From Candidatus Binataceae bacterium (lineage in GTDB: Bacteria > Desulfobacterota > Binatia > Binatales > Binataceae), in contig DATJMX010000055.1 of NCBI GenBank assembly GCA_035508495.1, positions 1 through 36,437 on the forward strand: a stretch of DNA of 36,437 nt, written 5' to 3'. Positions 14,703 through 23,358 of this stretch are shown here, in pieces. A program made the position numbers and the translations under genes. Within the stretch, counting starts at the first letter, position 1; each line of letters opens with the position of its first letter. The notes below the pieces were generated by a model that saw only the letters and a program-made list of their open reading frames with translations, searched no databases and was not told where the DNA came from.

Positions 14703-16496
14703 ATGGCCAAAAGCGAAATCTATTCTCCGCTGCCACCGTGGCAGCGCACCGATTATTGCGGCGCACTGCGCGCCACCGACGCCGGGCGCGAGGTCGCGCT
14801 CTGGGGATGGGTCCAGACACGCCGCGATCACGGCGGCGTTATCTTCATCGACCTGCGCGACCGCGACGGACTCGTGCAGCTCGTTCTCAATCCCGAAATC
14901 AATTCGACCGCGCACGACGCCGCTGGCGACGCGCGCAGCGAATACTACGTAGCGGCGCGCGGCAAGGTCGTTCGCCGCGCCGAGGGTGCGGTCAACGCCG
15001 AGCTTCCGACTGGCGAAGTCGAAATCGTCGTGAGCGAGTTCGAGATTCTTAACGTCTCGACGCCGCCTCCATTTTCAATTGCCGACGGCGAAGGCGCCGC
15101 CGAAGAGACGCGCCTCAAGTATCGCTATCTCGACCTGCGACGGCCCGCGATGCAGTACAACCTGCGCGCGCGGCATCAGGCCGTCAAAGCGATTCGCGAC
15201 TATCTCGACATGCAGGGCTTTATCGAGGTCGAGACGCCGATCCTGTTCAAATCGACGCCGGAAGGCGCGCGCGACTATCTGGTGCCGAGCCGCGTCAACC
15301 CCGGCAAGTTCTACGCGCTGCCGCAATCGCCCCAGCTCTTGAAGCAGATCCTGATGATCGGTGGCTTCGACCGCTATTACCAGGTTGCGCGATGCTTCCG
15401 GGACGAGGACTTGCGCGCGAATCGCCAGCCGGAGTTTACGCAGATCGATCTCGAGATGACCTGCCCGCGGCCCGAGGATGTGCAGAGCGTCGCCGAGGGC
15501 ATGATCGCGGCGGCCTTCGCCCGCGTGCTCGACATCGATGTGCGCGCGCCTTTCCTGCGCATGACGTACCAGGAGGCGATGGAGCGGTTCGGTATCGACA
15601 AGCCTGACATGCGCTTCGGCCTCGAGTTGGTGAATCTGTCAACCGCGTTTGCTGGAACCGAGTTCAAGGTTTTCGCCGAGGTGCTCGCAAAGGGCGGCAG
15701 TGTCTACTCGATCAACGTTCCCGCCGCGAACCAGCTCACCCGTCGCGAGCTCGATGAGCTCGTTAAAGGCGTCAAGACGCGCTACGCGACGGGCCTTGCG
15801 TGGGTGAAGATCGGCGACGCCGGATGGCAGGGGCCGATCGCGAAGTATCTGAACGACAACGAAAAGGGCCGGGCGACTGCGGCGGCCAATCTCAAGACCG
15901 GCGACACGATGCTGATGGCCGCTGGCAGTCCGGGCAAGGTGCGGCCGATCCTCGGCGATATCCGCCTTCAGCTCGGCGCCAAATTCGGGATGCGCGAGTC
16001 GAAGGATCATAAGTTCCTGTGGATCGTCGATTTCCCGCTCTTCGATTACAGCGAAGAAGACAAGCGGATGGTGTCGGTGAACCATCCGTTTACGGCCCCG
16101 CATCCCGAGGATTTGCTGATGCTTGACGGCGAGCCGCTCAAAGCGCGCGCGCTCGCCTACGACATGGTGCTCAACGGCGAGGAGATGGGCGGCGGCTCTA
16201 TTCGTATTCATAGCCGCGAGCTGCAGCTCAAGGCGCTCGAGCTGCTGGGTCTCACGCGCGAAGACGCGGTGAATCGCTTCGGCTTTCTGCTCGAGGCCCT
16301 GGGCTCGGGCGCGCCGCCGCACGGCGGATGCGCCTTCGGCGTCGAGCGGCTGTGCATGATGCTGTGCGGAACGGATTCGTTGCGCGACGTGCTGGCGTTT
16401 CCGAAAACCGGCAAGGGCGTCGACCCGATGAGCGGCGCGCCATCGGAAGTCGATCCTCGCCAGCTCAAGGAGCTATCGATTAAGGTGGCGCTATGA
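14703..16496 (+). CDS. aspS: Aspartate-tRNA ligase, bacterial type
   Basis: AspRS charges tRNA-Asp. The protein of about 597 residues has the OB-fold anticodon domain (VALWGWVQTRRDHGGVIFI) and motif 1 (FIEVETPILFKSTPEGARDY). Motif 2 is in FRDEDLRANRQPEFTQIDLE. The bacterial GAD insertion domain follows, then LFDYSEEDKRMVSVNHPF and motif 3 (GGCAFGVERLCMMLCG). The size matches bacterial AspRS. ATG 14703 is preferred over the GTG directly in front of it. It overlaps the next gene by four bases (ATGA), so the lipoprotein is translationally coupled. Whether it also charges tRNA-Asn cannot be decided from this window. Confidence 0.97.
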   Translation: MAKSEIYSPLPPWQRTDYCGALRATDAGREVALWGWVQTRRDHGGVIFIDLRDRDGLVQLVLNPEINSTAHDAAGDARSEYYVAARGKVVRRAEGAVNAELPTGEVEIVVSEFEILNVSTPPPFSIADGEGAAEETRLKYRYLDLRRPAMQYNLRARHQAVKAIRDYLDMQGFIEVETPILFKSTPEGARDYLVPSRVNPGKFYALPQSPQLLKQILMIGGFDRYYQVARCFRDEDLRANRQPEFTQIDLEMTCPRPEDVQSVAEGMIAAAFARVLDIDVRAPFLRMTYQEAMERFGIDKPDMRFGLELVNLSTAFAGTEFKVFAEVLAKGGSVYSINVPAANQLTRRELDELVKGVKTRYATGLAWVKIGDAGWQGPIAKYLNDNEKGRATAAANLKTGDTMLMAAGSPGKVRPILGDIRLQLGAKFGMRESKDHKFLWIVDFPLFDYSEEDKRMVSVNHPFTAPHPEDLLMLDGEPLKARALAYDMVLNGEEMGGGSIRIHSRELQLKALELLGLTREDAVNRFGFLLEALGSGAPPHGGCAFGVERLCMMLCGTDSLRDVLAFPKTGKGVDPMSGAPSEVDPRQLKELSIKVAL

Positions 16497-17278
16497 GGGC
16501 TCCCCGCGCGGCGCTGGCTGCATTGGCGATCTTTCTGGCGATCGGCACCGCGGGATGCGCGATCATGGCGGCGCAGGCCGCGAAGACTGTCGGCGACACC
16601 GTCGGCAATATCAAGCTGCACAACAACCTCAACAGTCACGCGGTGCGCAGTATCAAGACGCTCCAGATCGATCGGATCGCGGTGATGCCGCTGATCGATG
16701 CGGCTCCCGATCAGACCGAGGGCGTCGCCGCTGGCGGCGCCGAGGCGGTCTCCGCCGAGCTTTACAGCCAGGCCGCGATTGCCGGTGGATGGGAAGTGAT
16801 TCCGCAGGACGACGTGATGACGGCGATGCAGAAGCTGCCGCCTTCGACTCCAGCCAACGACGACGAGAACGCGCTCAAGCTCGGCCACGACATCGCGGCT
16901 GACGGCGTGCTCTACGGAACCCTATCGCGATACACCGAGCGCGTCGGCGCGGATTACGCGGCGTCGAGTCCCGCCTCGGTGAACTTCAATCTCAAGTTCG
17001 TCGATATGAAGAGTGGTCAGGTCGTGTGGACCGCGACGTTCATCAAGACCCAACAGGCGCTCTCGGAGAACATGTTCGACTTTGCCAACTTCGTGCAGCG
17101 CTCAGGGCGATGGGTCCGCGCGCATGAGATCGCGCAGGAGGGTGTGCAGGAGGCGGTCAACGATCTCCACGGCAAGCTCAGCCTGGATAAGAACGTGAAG
17201 CGCTTCGAGACCGGCACCTACGGCCAGTTGAAATCGAGTTCGCAGCGCTACAGCACAGGCTCCCAGGGTATCTACTAA
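16493..17278 (+). CDS. Lipoprotein, GNA1162/CsgG-like fold suspected
   Basis: This 261-residue protein has an N-terminal signal peptide (about 1-21) ending in the lipobox IGTAGC, with Cys22 as the lipidated residue, so it should be a membrane-anchored lipoprotein. The mature part contains IDRIAVMPLIDA, ELYSQAAIAGGWEVIPQDD and GVLYGTLSRYTERVG. A strand-rich stretch, VNFNLKFVDMKSGQVVW, follows. This pattern resembles lipoproteins of the CsgG/GNA1162/LpoB-like group, but no precise family can be named. It overlaps aspS by four bases and ends in a four-base convergent overlap with ald. A role in envelope assembly is likely but unproven. Confidence 0.75.
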   Translation: MRAPRAALAALAIFLAIGTAGCAIMAAQAAKTVGDTVGNIKLHNNLNSHAVRSIKTLQIDRIAVMPLIDAAPDQTEGVAAGGAEAVSAELYSQAAIAGGWEVIPQDDVMTAMQKLPPSTPANDDENALKLGHDIAADGVLYGTLSRYTERVGADYAASSPASVNFNLKFVDMKSGQVVWTATFIKTQQALSENMFDFANFVQRSGRWVRAHEIAQEGVQEAVNDLHGKLSLDKNVKRFETGTYGQLKSSSQRYSTGSQGIY

Positions 17279-18411
17279 CTACTCGATGGACGCTGAGCCG
17301 AGTACGAACCCCACGGCGAGTGCGGCTTCGTGCGCATCGCCTCGGCCACCGCATGATGCACGATCTTGCCGTCGTAGGTGTTGAGCCCAAGCCTGATGGC
17401 GCTGTTGAGTCTGCCGGCTTCGAGTATGCCGTGGTCCGCGATATCCAGTGCGTAGGACAGCGTCGCGTTGGTGAGCGCATAAGTGGAAGTATGCGGCACC
17501 ATCGCGGGCATGTTCGTGACGCAATAGTGCACGACTCCCGAGCGCACGAAGGTCGGGCGCGCGTGCGTGGTCGGTTTCGATGTCTCAGCGACGCCGCCCT
17601 GGTCGATCGAGAGATCGACCAGCGCCGATCCGGGAAGCATTCGCTCCACGAGCTTGGCCGGGATGAGCCGCGGGGCGCGCGCGCCTGGGACGAGCACCGC
17701 GCCAATCACCAGGTCCGACTGACTGACCTCTTCTTCGACCGTCACGCGATTGGACATCACGGTAGTGACCGCGGAGCCGAGCATGTCGCTCAGGTAGCGC
17801 AGGCGCGTTGGATCGATATCCATGATCGTGACGTGCGCTCCGACACCGGCTGCGACGCGCGCCGCGTTGGCTCCCGCGATACCGCCGCCGAGTACGGCGA
17901 TGCGGGCCGGCCGCACGCCTGAGGCGCCGCTGAGGAGCACACCGCGCCCGCCGCCGCGCGCCTGCAGACACCATGCGCCGGCCTGGATCGCGAGCCGTCC
18001 CGCAACTTCGCTCATCGGCGCAAGCAGCGGCAGACTCAGATCGGGCAGTTGGATCGTTTCGTACCCGAGGGCCGTGATCTTGCGATGCAACAGCTCGCGC
18101 ACGAGTCTGCGATCAGCAGCCAGATGCAGGTATGTAAACAAGGCGAGTCCGGGACGCATCAGCGCGAACTCGGGCGGCTGAGGCTCCTTGACCTTGAGGA
18201 TAAGCTCGGCGCGCTTCCATACATCGGCCGCGCTGCGCACAATCTGCGCGCCCGCCTCGCGATACTCGGAGTCCGCAAAGCCGCTTCCAGAGCCAGCGCC
18301 AGCCTGCACGACCACGGAATGACGATGAGCGATGAAGGCCGCTGCTCCCGCAGGTGTGAGCGACACGCGCCGCTCGTCGGATTTTATTTCGGTCGGGACC
18401 CCAACGATCAT
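17275..18411 (-). CDS. ald: Alanine dehydrogenase
   Basis: Ald interconverts alanine and pyruvate plus ammonia with NAD(H). The 378-residue protein has the N-terminal MIVGVPTEIKSDERRVSLTP signature with Arg15. It has catalytic Lys75 in KVKEP, His96 in YLHLAAD and Asp270 in DLSIDQGG, at the same numbers as in the well-studied mycobacterial enzyme. The NAD loop is LGGGIAG (174-180). Length is normal (about 370). GGGGAGG is well placed before the ATG at 18411. Its stop overlaps that of the convergent lipoprotein gene, and it is divergent from gcvH with an inverted repeat between them. Confidence 0.96.
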   Translation of the reverse strand: MIVGVPTEIKSDERRVSLTPAGAAAFIAHRHSVVVQAGAGSGSGFADSEYREAGAQIVRSAADVWKRAELILKVKEPQPPEFALMRPGLALFTYLHLAADRRLVRELLHRKITALGYETIQLPDLSLPLLAPMSEVAGRLAIQAGAWCLQARGGGRGVLLSGASGVRPARIAVLGGGIAGANAARVAAGVGAHVTIMDIDPTRLRYLSDMLGSAVTTVMSNRVTVEEEVSQSDLVIGAVLVPGARAPRLIPAKLVERMLPGSALVDLSIDQGGVAETSKPTTHARPTFVRSGVVHYCVTNMPAMVPHTSTYALTNATLSYALDIADHGILEAGRLNSAIRLGLNTYDGKIVHHAVAEAMRTKPHSPWGSYSAQRPSSS

Positions 18412-18455
18412 CTACATTCCTCCCCTGACATCGGACCGCAAGGCGCGCGATCATT

Positions 18456-18512
18456 TTCACCTCGCGCATAATGTTATCAAGCGAGGACAGTCAAGTCCGC
18501 GCGCGAGGTGAA
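18456..18512. promoter_or_regulatory. 12-bp inverted repeat between ald and gcvH
   Basis: TTCACCTCGCGC (18456-18467) and GCGCGAGGTGAA (18501-18512) are perfect complements, separated by 33 bases that include an AT-rich ATAATGTTATCAA. The repeat lies 45 bases from the ald start in the only gap between two divergent genes. It could be a looping operator for a regulator of both genes or a structured leader on the gcvH side. No regulator gene is adjacent, so function is inferred. Confidence 0.5.
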
Positions 18513-18636
18513 TCTCACTTGCAGTGTCTAATCGGAACTTGACAAGACAATGGTCACCGCGCTTCATGAAAGTCGAGGCGTCGTTGTTCGCCGCGAATCC
18601 GAGCGCGACAGAAGTGACGCACGATGTGGAGGACTC

Positions 18637-19026
18637 ATGGAAATCCCACAGGGGCTCAAGTACTCGAAGGAGCACGAATGGGTGTCGACCGAGGAGTCGG
18701 TCGCGACGGTTGGAATTACCGATCACGCGCAGGATCAGCTGGGCGAGATCGTTTACATTGAATTGCCTGCGGTGGGAGACAAAATCAGCAAGGACGATCC
18801 GTTCGGCGTAATCGAATCGGTCAAGGCGGTGTCCGACATCTATGCGCCCGTCAGCGGTACCGTAATCGAAGTCAATGAGGACCTGCCTGAGAGCCCCGAG
18901 GTCGTTAACGAAGATCCCTATGGCGACGGATGGCTCATCAAGGTGAAGATGAGCGACCCGGCCGACCTCGAAGATCTGATGGACAACGAAGAGTACGCCG
19001 AGCTCGTCGCCCGCGAGAAAGAATAG
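18637..19026 (+). CDS. gcvH: Glycine cleavage system H protein
   Basis: GcvH is the lipoylated shuttle carrying the aminomethyl group among the P, T and L proteins of glycine cleavage; it can also serve lipoate transfer. The 129-residue protein has the lipoyl-domain signature with Lys63 in GVIESVKAVSDIYAP, the site of lipoate attachment, and the family start GLKYSKEHEWV. The frame is open further upstream, but GGAGGA (18628-18633) precedes the ATG at 18637, giving the usual N-terminus. No gcvT, gcvP or lipoate ligase gene is nearby, so it is a stand-alone copy. It is convergent with the DUF3426 gene, two bases apart. Confidence 0.95.
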   Translation: MEIPQGLKYSKEHEWVSTEESVATVGITDHAQDQLGEIVYIELPAVGDKISKDDPFGVIESVKAVSDIYAPVSGTVIEVNEDLPESPEVVNEDPYGDGWLIKVKMSDPADLEDLMDNEEYAELVAREKE

Positions 19027-19028
19027 TC

Positions 19029-20324
19029 CTAGCCGTGCGCTCCGGGCGGCGTGCCTGGCGGATCAGCCTGGGTCACCGCGATACGAAGCGAGCTGGCCTG
19101 TGGTGGATCGAGAAACACCAGCATGAAGGGAGTCGCCTGCGAAGGTTCGAGCGCGAAGTTGTGGGGCGGTCGCAGCGCGAGCGAGAACTCCAACTCGCGC
19201 GGCGTCATCTGCTCGAACATCCCGGCCGGCAGTGTATTGCCGCAATAGGTCTGCGCGCGTGCCACGGCCTGTTGCGAGCCATTCAACAACAGCACTTCGA
19301 TTTGAATCGCCTGCAGCGCCGCGCCTCCGACATTCTCGGCATTGCCGGTCACGACCAGCGCCGACGTGCCGCCTTTGAGGGTTCGATACTCGGTGCGCAC
19401 GTCGCCGAGCCGTACCAGAGTCGCGGGTGTGATCGGGCGCGCGAAATGCTCGCCGATTATCGGGACGCGGCTTATCGCGTTGACGCTCGCGGCCGGCTCG
19501 CCATTGAGCAGCATCGTCACGCCGAAGAAGCCGACGGCCACGATGAAGAACATCCCGAGGAACCAGGCCGACGAATGAATCGCCGAGGGGTCTTCGATAA
19601 ACGCGACGTCGTTGGGCAGAGGCGGGCGCTGCGGAGCGGCGTCGCGAGTAGTCGCGGGGCTGATCGGTTCGTAGAATCGCTGCGGCTCGGGACGCGGCGG
19701 CGGCGAAATCGGCGGAGGCTCTGCGAGCGTGGGACGCGAGCGAATCGGCGGCGCCTCCTCATCGGGCTCATCGCCGACTTGCCATCGTTGGTCCTCTTCG
19801 GGAAGTTCGGGCGTGGTCTCTTCATCGAGATCGCGGCGCTCGTCGCCAAAATCGAATTTCAGATTCTCGCCGGCATCGGCCGGGCGTTGCGGTTCAGCGA
19901 AAGATCGATTGAAGATTTCGTCGGTCGCGGGCCTTTTTTGTTCCGGCGGATTCGCAGGCGCGGGTTTCTTCGCTGCGGGCTGATTCGGCTGAAGCGCGGC
20001 GACTGCGGGCGAGGGCGCTTCGGGCTGCGGCGGTGGCGGCGGCTCAGGCTCGGCTTGGGGCGCTGCTTGCGGGAGATCGGGCGCGCGCATCGCCTTGAAC
20101 TTCTCAAGCGGCTCTTCGCGCTCTTCCTCGGGAGGCGCGGCTTCCTCCTGCCTGGGAGGCGGAGACTCCGCCGCCGCTTCGTTCTTGCGGCGCCGGGTGC
20201 GCACCGGCTCGGCGGTAAACACGTGGCCGCATCGCGAACACTTGAACGTTGGCGTATCGTCGGGCAGCACCCGCTCGTCGATACGGTAGCGGGTATGGCA
20301 ACTGGTGCATTGAATCTCGATCAT
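19029..20324 (-). CDS. MJ0042-type zinc-ribbon, single-pass membrane protein with DUF3426 domain
   Basis: This protein of about 431 residues begins with an MJ0042-type zinc ribbon (MIEIQCTSCHTRYRID, then FKCSRCGHVF), with Cys6, Cys9, Cys29 and Cys32. A long Pro/Glu/Ala-rich, low-complexity linker follows. A single membrane helix (SAWFLGMFFIVAVGFFGV) lies near residue 250. The C-terminal DUF3426-like beta domain contains GGTSALVVTGNAENVGG and MTPRELEFSLAL. Such proteins are common in Proteobacteria, with the ribbon in the cytoplasm and the C-domain outside; their function is not known. ATG 20324 with GAGG upstream is preferred over an in-frame GTG at 20336 because it puts the zinc ribbon at the N-terminus as in relatives. 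Confidence 0.88.
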   Translation of the reverse strand: MIEIQCTSCHTRYRIDERVLPDDTPTFKCSRCGHVFTAEPVRTRRRKNEAAAESPPPRQEEAAPPEEEREEPLEKFKAMRAPDLPQAAPQAEPEPPPPPQPEAPSPAVAALQPNQPAAKKPAPANPPEQKRPATDEIFNRSFAEPQRPADAGENLKFDFGDERRDLDEETTPELPEEDQRWQVGDEPDEEAPPIRSRPTLAEPPPISPPPRPEPQRFYEPISPATTRDAAPQRPPLPNDVAFIEDPSAIHSSAWFLGMFFIVAVGFFGVTMLLNGEPAASVNAISRVPIIGEHFARPITPATLVRLGDVRTEYRTLKGGTSALVVTGNAENVGGAALQAIQIEVLLLNGSQQAVARAQTYCGNTLPAGMFEQMTPRELEFSLALRPPHNFALEPSQATPFMLVFLDPPQASSLRIAVTQADPPGTPPGAHG

Positions 20325-20406
20325 CCCCCACCTCACATCCCGTGAAAAAAATTACCATACTCGCATGGCGAGCGCATCGGGGTTCGCCGTCGTGCAGTGA
20401 GCGCAG

Positions 20407-21528
20407 ATGCGGATCGCGCTAATCACGCGCCGCTTCGATCCGGCGGGCGGCGGCACCGAGCGCGATCTGATCGTGACCGCGGAGTGGCTGCGCGCGGGCG
20501 GCCATGACGTAACAATCTTCGCCGAGGACGTGCGTGGCGGCAATTCGGAGTGGAAGCTTCGGCGCGTCGGCGGCTTCGCACCGGGCCGCGCGCTCTCGCT
20601 CCTGCGTTTTGCTTATGCCGCCGCGCCGGCCGCGCGGCGCGATGGTGCGGAACTACTGCTCAGTTTCGCGCGCGTGATCGGCGCCGACCTGCTGCGCTCA
20701 GGCGGCAACGCTCACGTCAGCTACCTGCGCGCCGCGCGCAAATGGCGCAGCGCAATGGCGGTTGCACTGATGCGAATGCGGCCGTATCACCGTGTGCAGA
20801 TGCTCGTGGAGCGGCGCGGCTTCGCTTCGCCCGCGCTCAGAAAAGTGATCGCAGTATCGAATCTCGTCAAAGACGACATCGTGCGCGAATTCGCCGTCGA
20901 TCCACAGAAGATCTTGACGCTCTTCAATGGCGTGGACCTTGAGAGGTTCCGCCCTGCAACATCGGATGACGATCGCGCGGCGGTGCGCGCGCAATTCAAG
21001 ATTCCGGGCGACGTTCCGCTCGTGATCTTCGTCGGCAACGGCTTCGCGCGTAAAGGTTTACCTTTCATGCTCGAAGCTTGGCCGCTCCTCAAGCGCCGGG
21101 CGCATCTGCTCGTGGTCGGGAACGATCGCGACATCGCGGGCTACCGCAAGTGCGCCTCCGAGTTGCGCATTGATCAACAAATTGTGTTTGCCGGAGCGCA
21201 ACCGAACGCAGCGCGCCTGATGCACGCGGCGGACGCGCTGGCGCTGCCCTCGCTGTTCGAGCCGTTCGGCAATGTGATTGTCGAGGCGATGGCATCGGGG
21301 CTGCCGGTCATGTCGAGCGTTTACTGCGGTGCGAGCGAAGTCCTGCCCGCTTCAATGCGCCCGTTTTGTCTCGAGGATCCGACCGATGCCGGCGAGATCG
21401 CCTTGCGGCTCGATATGCTGCTCGACGCCGCGCCCACTCTGCGCGAAGAAGCGCGGGCGGCAGCGGCAGAGTTTACCTGGGAGCGCTATGGCGCCGAGCT
21501 GAACGCGATCGTCGCGACGATGCGCTAG
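20407..21528 (+). CDS. Glycosyltransferase family 4 (WaaG-like)
   Basis: This 373-residue GT-B-fold transferase has an N-lobe start MRIALITRRFDPAGGGTERD (glycine-rich acceptor loop) and the interdomain VIAVSNLVKDDIVREF followed by NGVDLERFRP. The C-lobe donor-binding region is FVGNGFARKGL and PSLFEPFGNVIVEAMASGLPV. Glu285 and Glu293 form the EX7E pair of the family. Such retaining enzymes add hexoses to lipopolysaccharide core or other glycans at the inner face of the membrane. Its neighbours, a family 2 glycosyltransferase and a methyltransferase, suggest an envelope glycan locus. It overlaps the GT2 gene tail to tail by four bases. Confidence 0.92.
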   Translation: MRIALITRRFDPAGGGTERDLIVTAEWLRAGGHDVTIFAEDVRGGNSEWKLRRVGGFAPGRALSLLRFAYAAAPAARRDGAELLLSFARVIGADLLRSGGNAHVSYLRAARKWRSAMAVALMRMRPYHRVQMLVERRGFASPALRKVIAVSNLVKDDIVREFAVDPQKILTLFNGVDLERFRPATSDDDRAAVRAQFKIPGDVPLVIFVGNGFARKGLPFMLEAWPLLKRRAHLLVVGNDRDIAGYRKCASELRIDQQIVFAGAQPNAARLMHAADALALPSLFEPFGNVIVEAMASGLPVMSSVYCGASEVLPASMRPFCLEDPTDAGEIALRLDMLLDAAPTLREEARAAAAEFTWERYGAELNAIVATMR

Positions 21529-22370
21529 CTGCCGAGGCCGTCGAACATCCCGCGCGCCACGGCGAGGCGCCGCTCCTCCCGCGCAACGCGCTCGACGCCG
21601 GCTCCGAAAGCGCGAATGACCAGGAGACGCATCCAGGCGACCGCACACTTGGTCAGCACGTCCAACGCGGAATGCTTTTCGTGCAGCATCCGGCATCGCC
21701 CGCGCTCGCGCGCGATACGGATGAAGCGCGCGCGATCGGCGCGCGCGGTATCGACTTCGTGATAGACGACAGCCTGGGGCGCGTAGCCGATTCGAAATCC
21801 GGCGTGCCTAAGGCGTGCCGACATCTCGGTTTCCTCTTCATGGCCGCAGGCCCCGGGCCCGAGGCGCTCGTCGAAGGGACCGACCTGCTTAAGCGCCGTC
21901 GCGCGAAAGGCCATGTTCGCGCCTAGCGCGCCGCGCACATCGCACACATCGTCGCCGTAATCGTAGATCGGCAGATCGAGATACACGGCCATCGCACCGG
22001 CCTTGGCCCTGGGATCCTCGGCCGGCAAGACTCGCCCCGCCATCGCCGCGTATCCAGGATGCGCCGCGAAAAAGGCCTCGACCGCATCGAGGTAGCCGTT
22101 GCTGACGATCAGATCGTCGTCGAGGAAAACGAGAATCTCGCCGCGCGCCGCAGCAATCGCGCGATTCTGAATCCGGCACTTGCCAGGCCGCGAATCGTGA
22201 AGATGCGTGATCGCGATGCCGGCGTCGGGCAACGCGCTCTTCTCACCGGAGCCATTCTCGGCAACGAGCAACTCGCGCTCGCCGCTCGATATTTGCGGTG
22301 CGAGACTATGAATGAGCCGCGCGAGCGGCTCCGTTCGCATATGCGTCGCAATGATAACCGAAATCTTCAC
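21525..22370 (-). CDS. Glycosyltransferase family 2
   Basis: This GT-A-fold transferase of about 281 residues has VKISVIIATHMRTEPLARLI at the N-terminus and a metal-binding DDD triplet in ILVFLDDDLIVSNGY (about 84-86). Later come ANMAFRATALKQVGPFDERLG and GHEEETEMSARLRHAGF, the usual acceptor/base region (ED/EE motif). No long membrane segment is present, so it is probably a peripheral cytoplasmic enzyme. The GTG at 22370 is chosen because residues from 'VKISVII' match the family; a TTG two codons earlier is also possible. It lies just downstream of a family B repeat. The sugar donor is unknown. Confidence 0.9.
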   Translation of the reverse strand: MKISVIIATHMRTEPLARLIHSLAPQISSGERELLVAENGSGEKSALPDAGIAITHLHDSRPGKCRIQNRAIAAARGEILVFLDDDLIVSNGYLDAVEAFFAAHPGYAAMAGRVLPAEDPRAKAGAMAVYLDLPIYDYGDDVCDVRGALGANMAFRATALKQVGPFDERLGPGACGHEEETEMSARLRHAGFRIGYAPQAVVYHEVDTARADRARFIRIARERGRCRMLHEKHSALDVLTKCAVAWMRLLVIRAFGAGVERVAREERRLAVARGMFDGLGS

Positions 22371-22388
22371 CAGCAACGCGGCTCTGAA

Positions 22389-22516
22389 CCCCGTCTCCCT
22401 GACCAGGGAGAGGTCGACGCCGTATCGCGGCGTCGGGTGAGGGTCGCCCGGATTCTCTTTGCAGCCAGCAACAAAATACCCTCACCCTAGCCCTCTCCCT
22501 GGTGAGGGAGAGGGGA
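22389..22516. repeat. Interspersed hairpin repeat, family B, locus 3 (inverted pair)
   Basis: The left element (22389-22444) reads CTCCCT-GACC-AGGGAG, then the stem CGACGCCG-TATCG-CGGCGTCG, then GGGTGAGGGT. The right (22478-22516) reads ACCCTCACCCTAGCCCTCTC, then CCT..AGG, ending GAGAGGGGAC. The pair shares its inner GGTGAGGGT/ACCCTCACC ends with locus 2. The right element contains the stop codon and last residues (PLPHQGEG) of the methyltransferase on the minus strand. Confidence 0.8.
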
Positions 22517-23254
22517 CGAAGGGGGCATGGAGAGTGAGGAAGTTGTGGCCTCGGTCGCGGCGAACTTCCGGAATCTCATGATGATGTTCTCATCCAGCAG
22601 CAGGCTCGGGCTGGTCATGAATTTCAGTAACTGCCGGTTGATCTCCCACTGCGCGTCGTCCTTGGCTGCGCCGCGATAGACCATCCACGAGTAGCCGGCG
22701 ATGAACGGGTACAGCATGGGCATCATGATTCGCGAGCGTATCTTGCGCTTGGCGCGGCCGACGGCGTCCATCCGGAGGCCCTTGCCCCATGCGATCCAGT
22801 GTAGATCGTTGAGGCCCATCACGTTCCAGTTGCGGCCGTCCTCGACGCGATACTTGTAGGGCAGAGGCGCGCGCCGGCCGCGATAGTATCCTGTAAGCAG
22901 GTAGTGCACGCGCGAGGCGACGTTGAGCCGGTTCGGAGTCGTGACGATCGCCGTGCCGCCCGGCTTAAGCACGCGCGCGATCTCGTCGATCATGTGCGGG
23001 ATGTCCGGCAGATGCTCGATCACTTCGAGCATCGAGACCAGATCGAAACTTTCGGACTTGAATGGAAGATCATGATTCAGGTTGACCGCGACCCATCCGG
23101 GGCCACGCGGATGGAACTCGGTCGGGATCACGCGCCACCCGCGCTCCTCGAGCAGCTTTGTCGAATCGCCGTAGCCGGCGCTGAGATCGAGGGCGAGCGA
23201 GCCGGGCCTGGGGTCGGGCGCCAGCGCGATCGCGCCGGTGATGCGCGGGTTCAT
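22487..23254 (-). CDS. Class I SAM-dependent methyltransferase (methyltransferase-11 type)
   Basis: This protein of about 255 residues has motif I (LALDLSAGYGDSTKLLEERG), the acidic end of beta2 (PTEFHP), motif IV-like FDLVSMLEVIEHLPD and VLKPGGTAIVTTPN. This is a standard AdoMet-binding domain of the ubiquinone/sugar methyltransferase type. The C-terminal third contains basic and hydrophobic helices. The ATG at 23254 (MNPRITGAIAL) is chosen over an upstream start at 23308 because the extra 18 residues look random. The last 15 or so residues are encoded by a family B repeat, so the original stop was probably earlier. It sits by two glycosyltransferases, hinting at glycan or lipid-linked sugar methylation; the substrate is unknown. 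Confidence 0.87.
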   Translation of the reverse strand: MNPRITGAIALAPDPRPGSLALDLSAGYGDSTKLLEERGWRVIPTEFHPRGPGWVAVNLNHDLPFKSESFDLVSMLEVIEHLPDIPHMIDEIARVLKPGGTAIVTTPNRLNVASRVHYLLTGYYRGRRAPLPYKYRVEDGRNWNVMGLNDLHWIAWGKGLRMDAVGRAKRKIRSRIMMPMLYPFIAGYSWMVYRGAAKDDAQWEINRQLLKFMTSPSLLLDENIIMRFRKFAATEATTSSLSMPPSSPLPHQGEG

Positions 23255-23358
23255 GGTCCGCCGATTGTCCAAGAGCGCGGGGCAGGGCTCAAGACTGGCC
23301 CGGCGCACCGGGCCGTCTTGCTTTACTTTTCAGTGCCAGTAGAATCCTAGGCTCCCGA

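Noticed and set aside
18412..18636. Glycine riboswitch upstream of gcvH
   Set aside because: No tandem aptamer-like structure was recognisable; only a simple inverted repeat is visible.
18930..20345. 471-codon plus-strand frame opposite the DUF3426 gene
   Set aside because: Arg/Gly-rich and without motifs; the minus strand has a clear zinc ribbon, membrane helix and DUF3426 domain.
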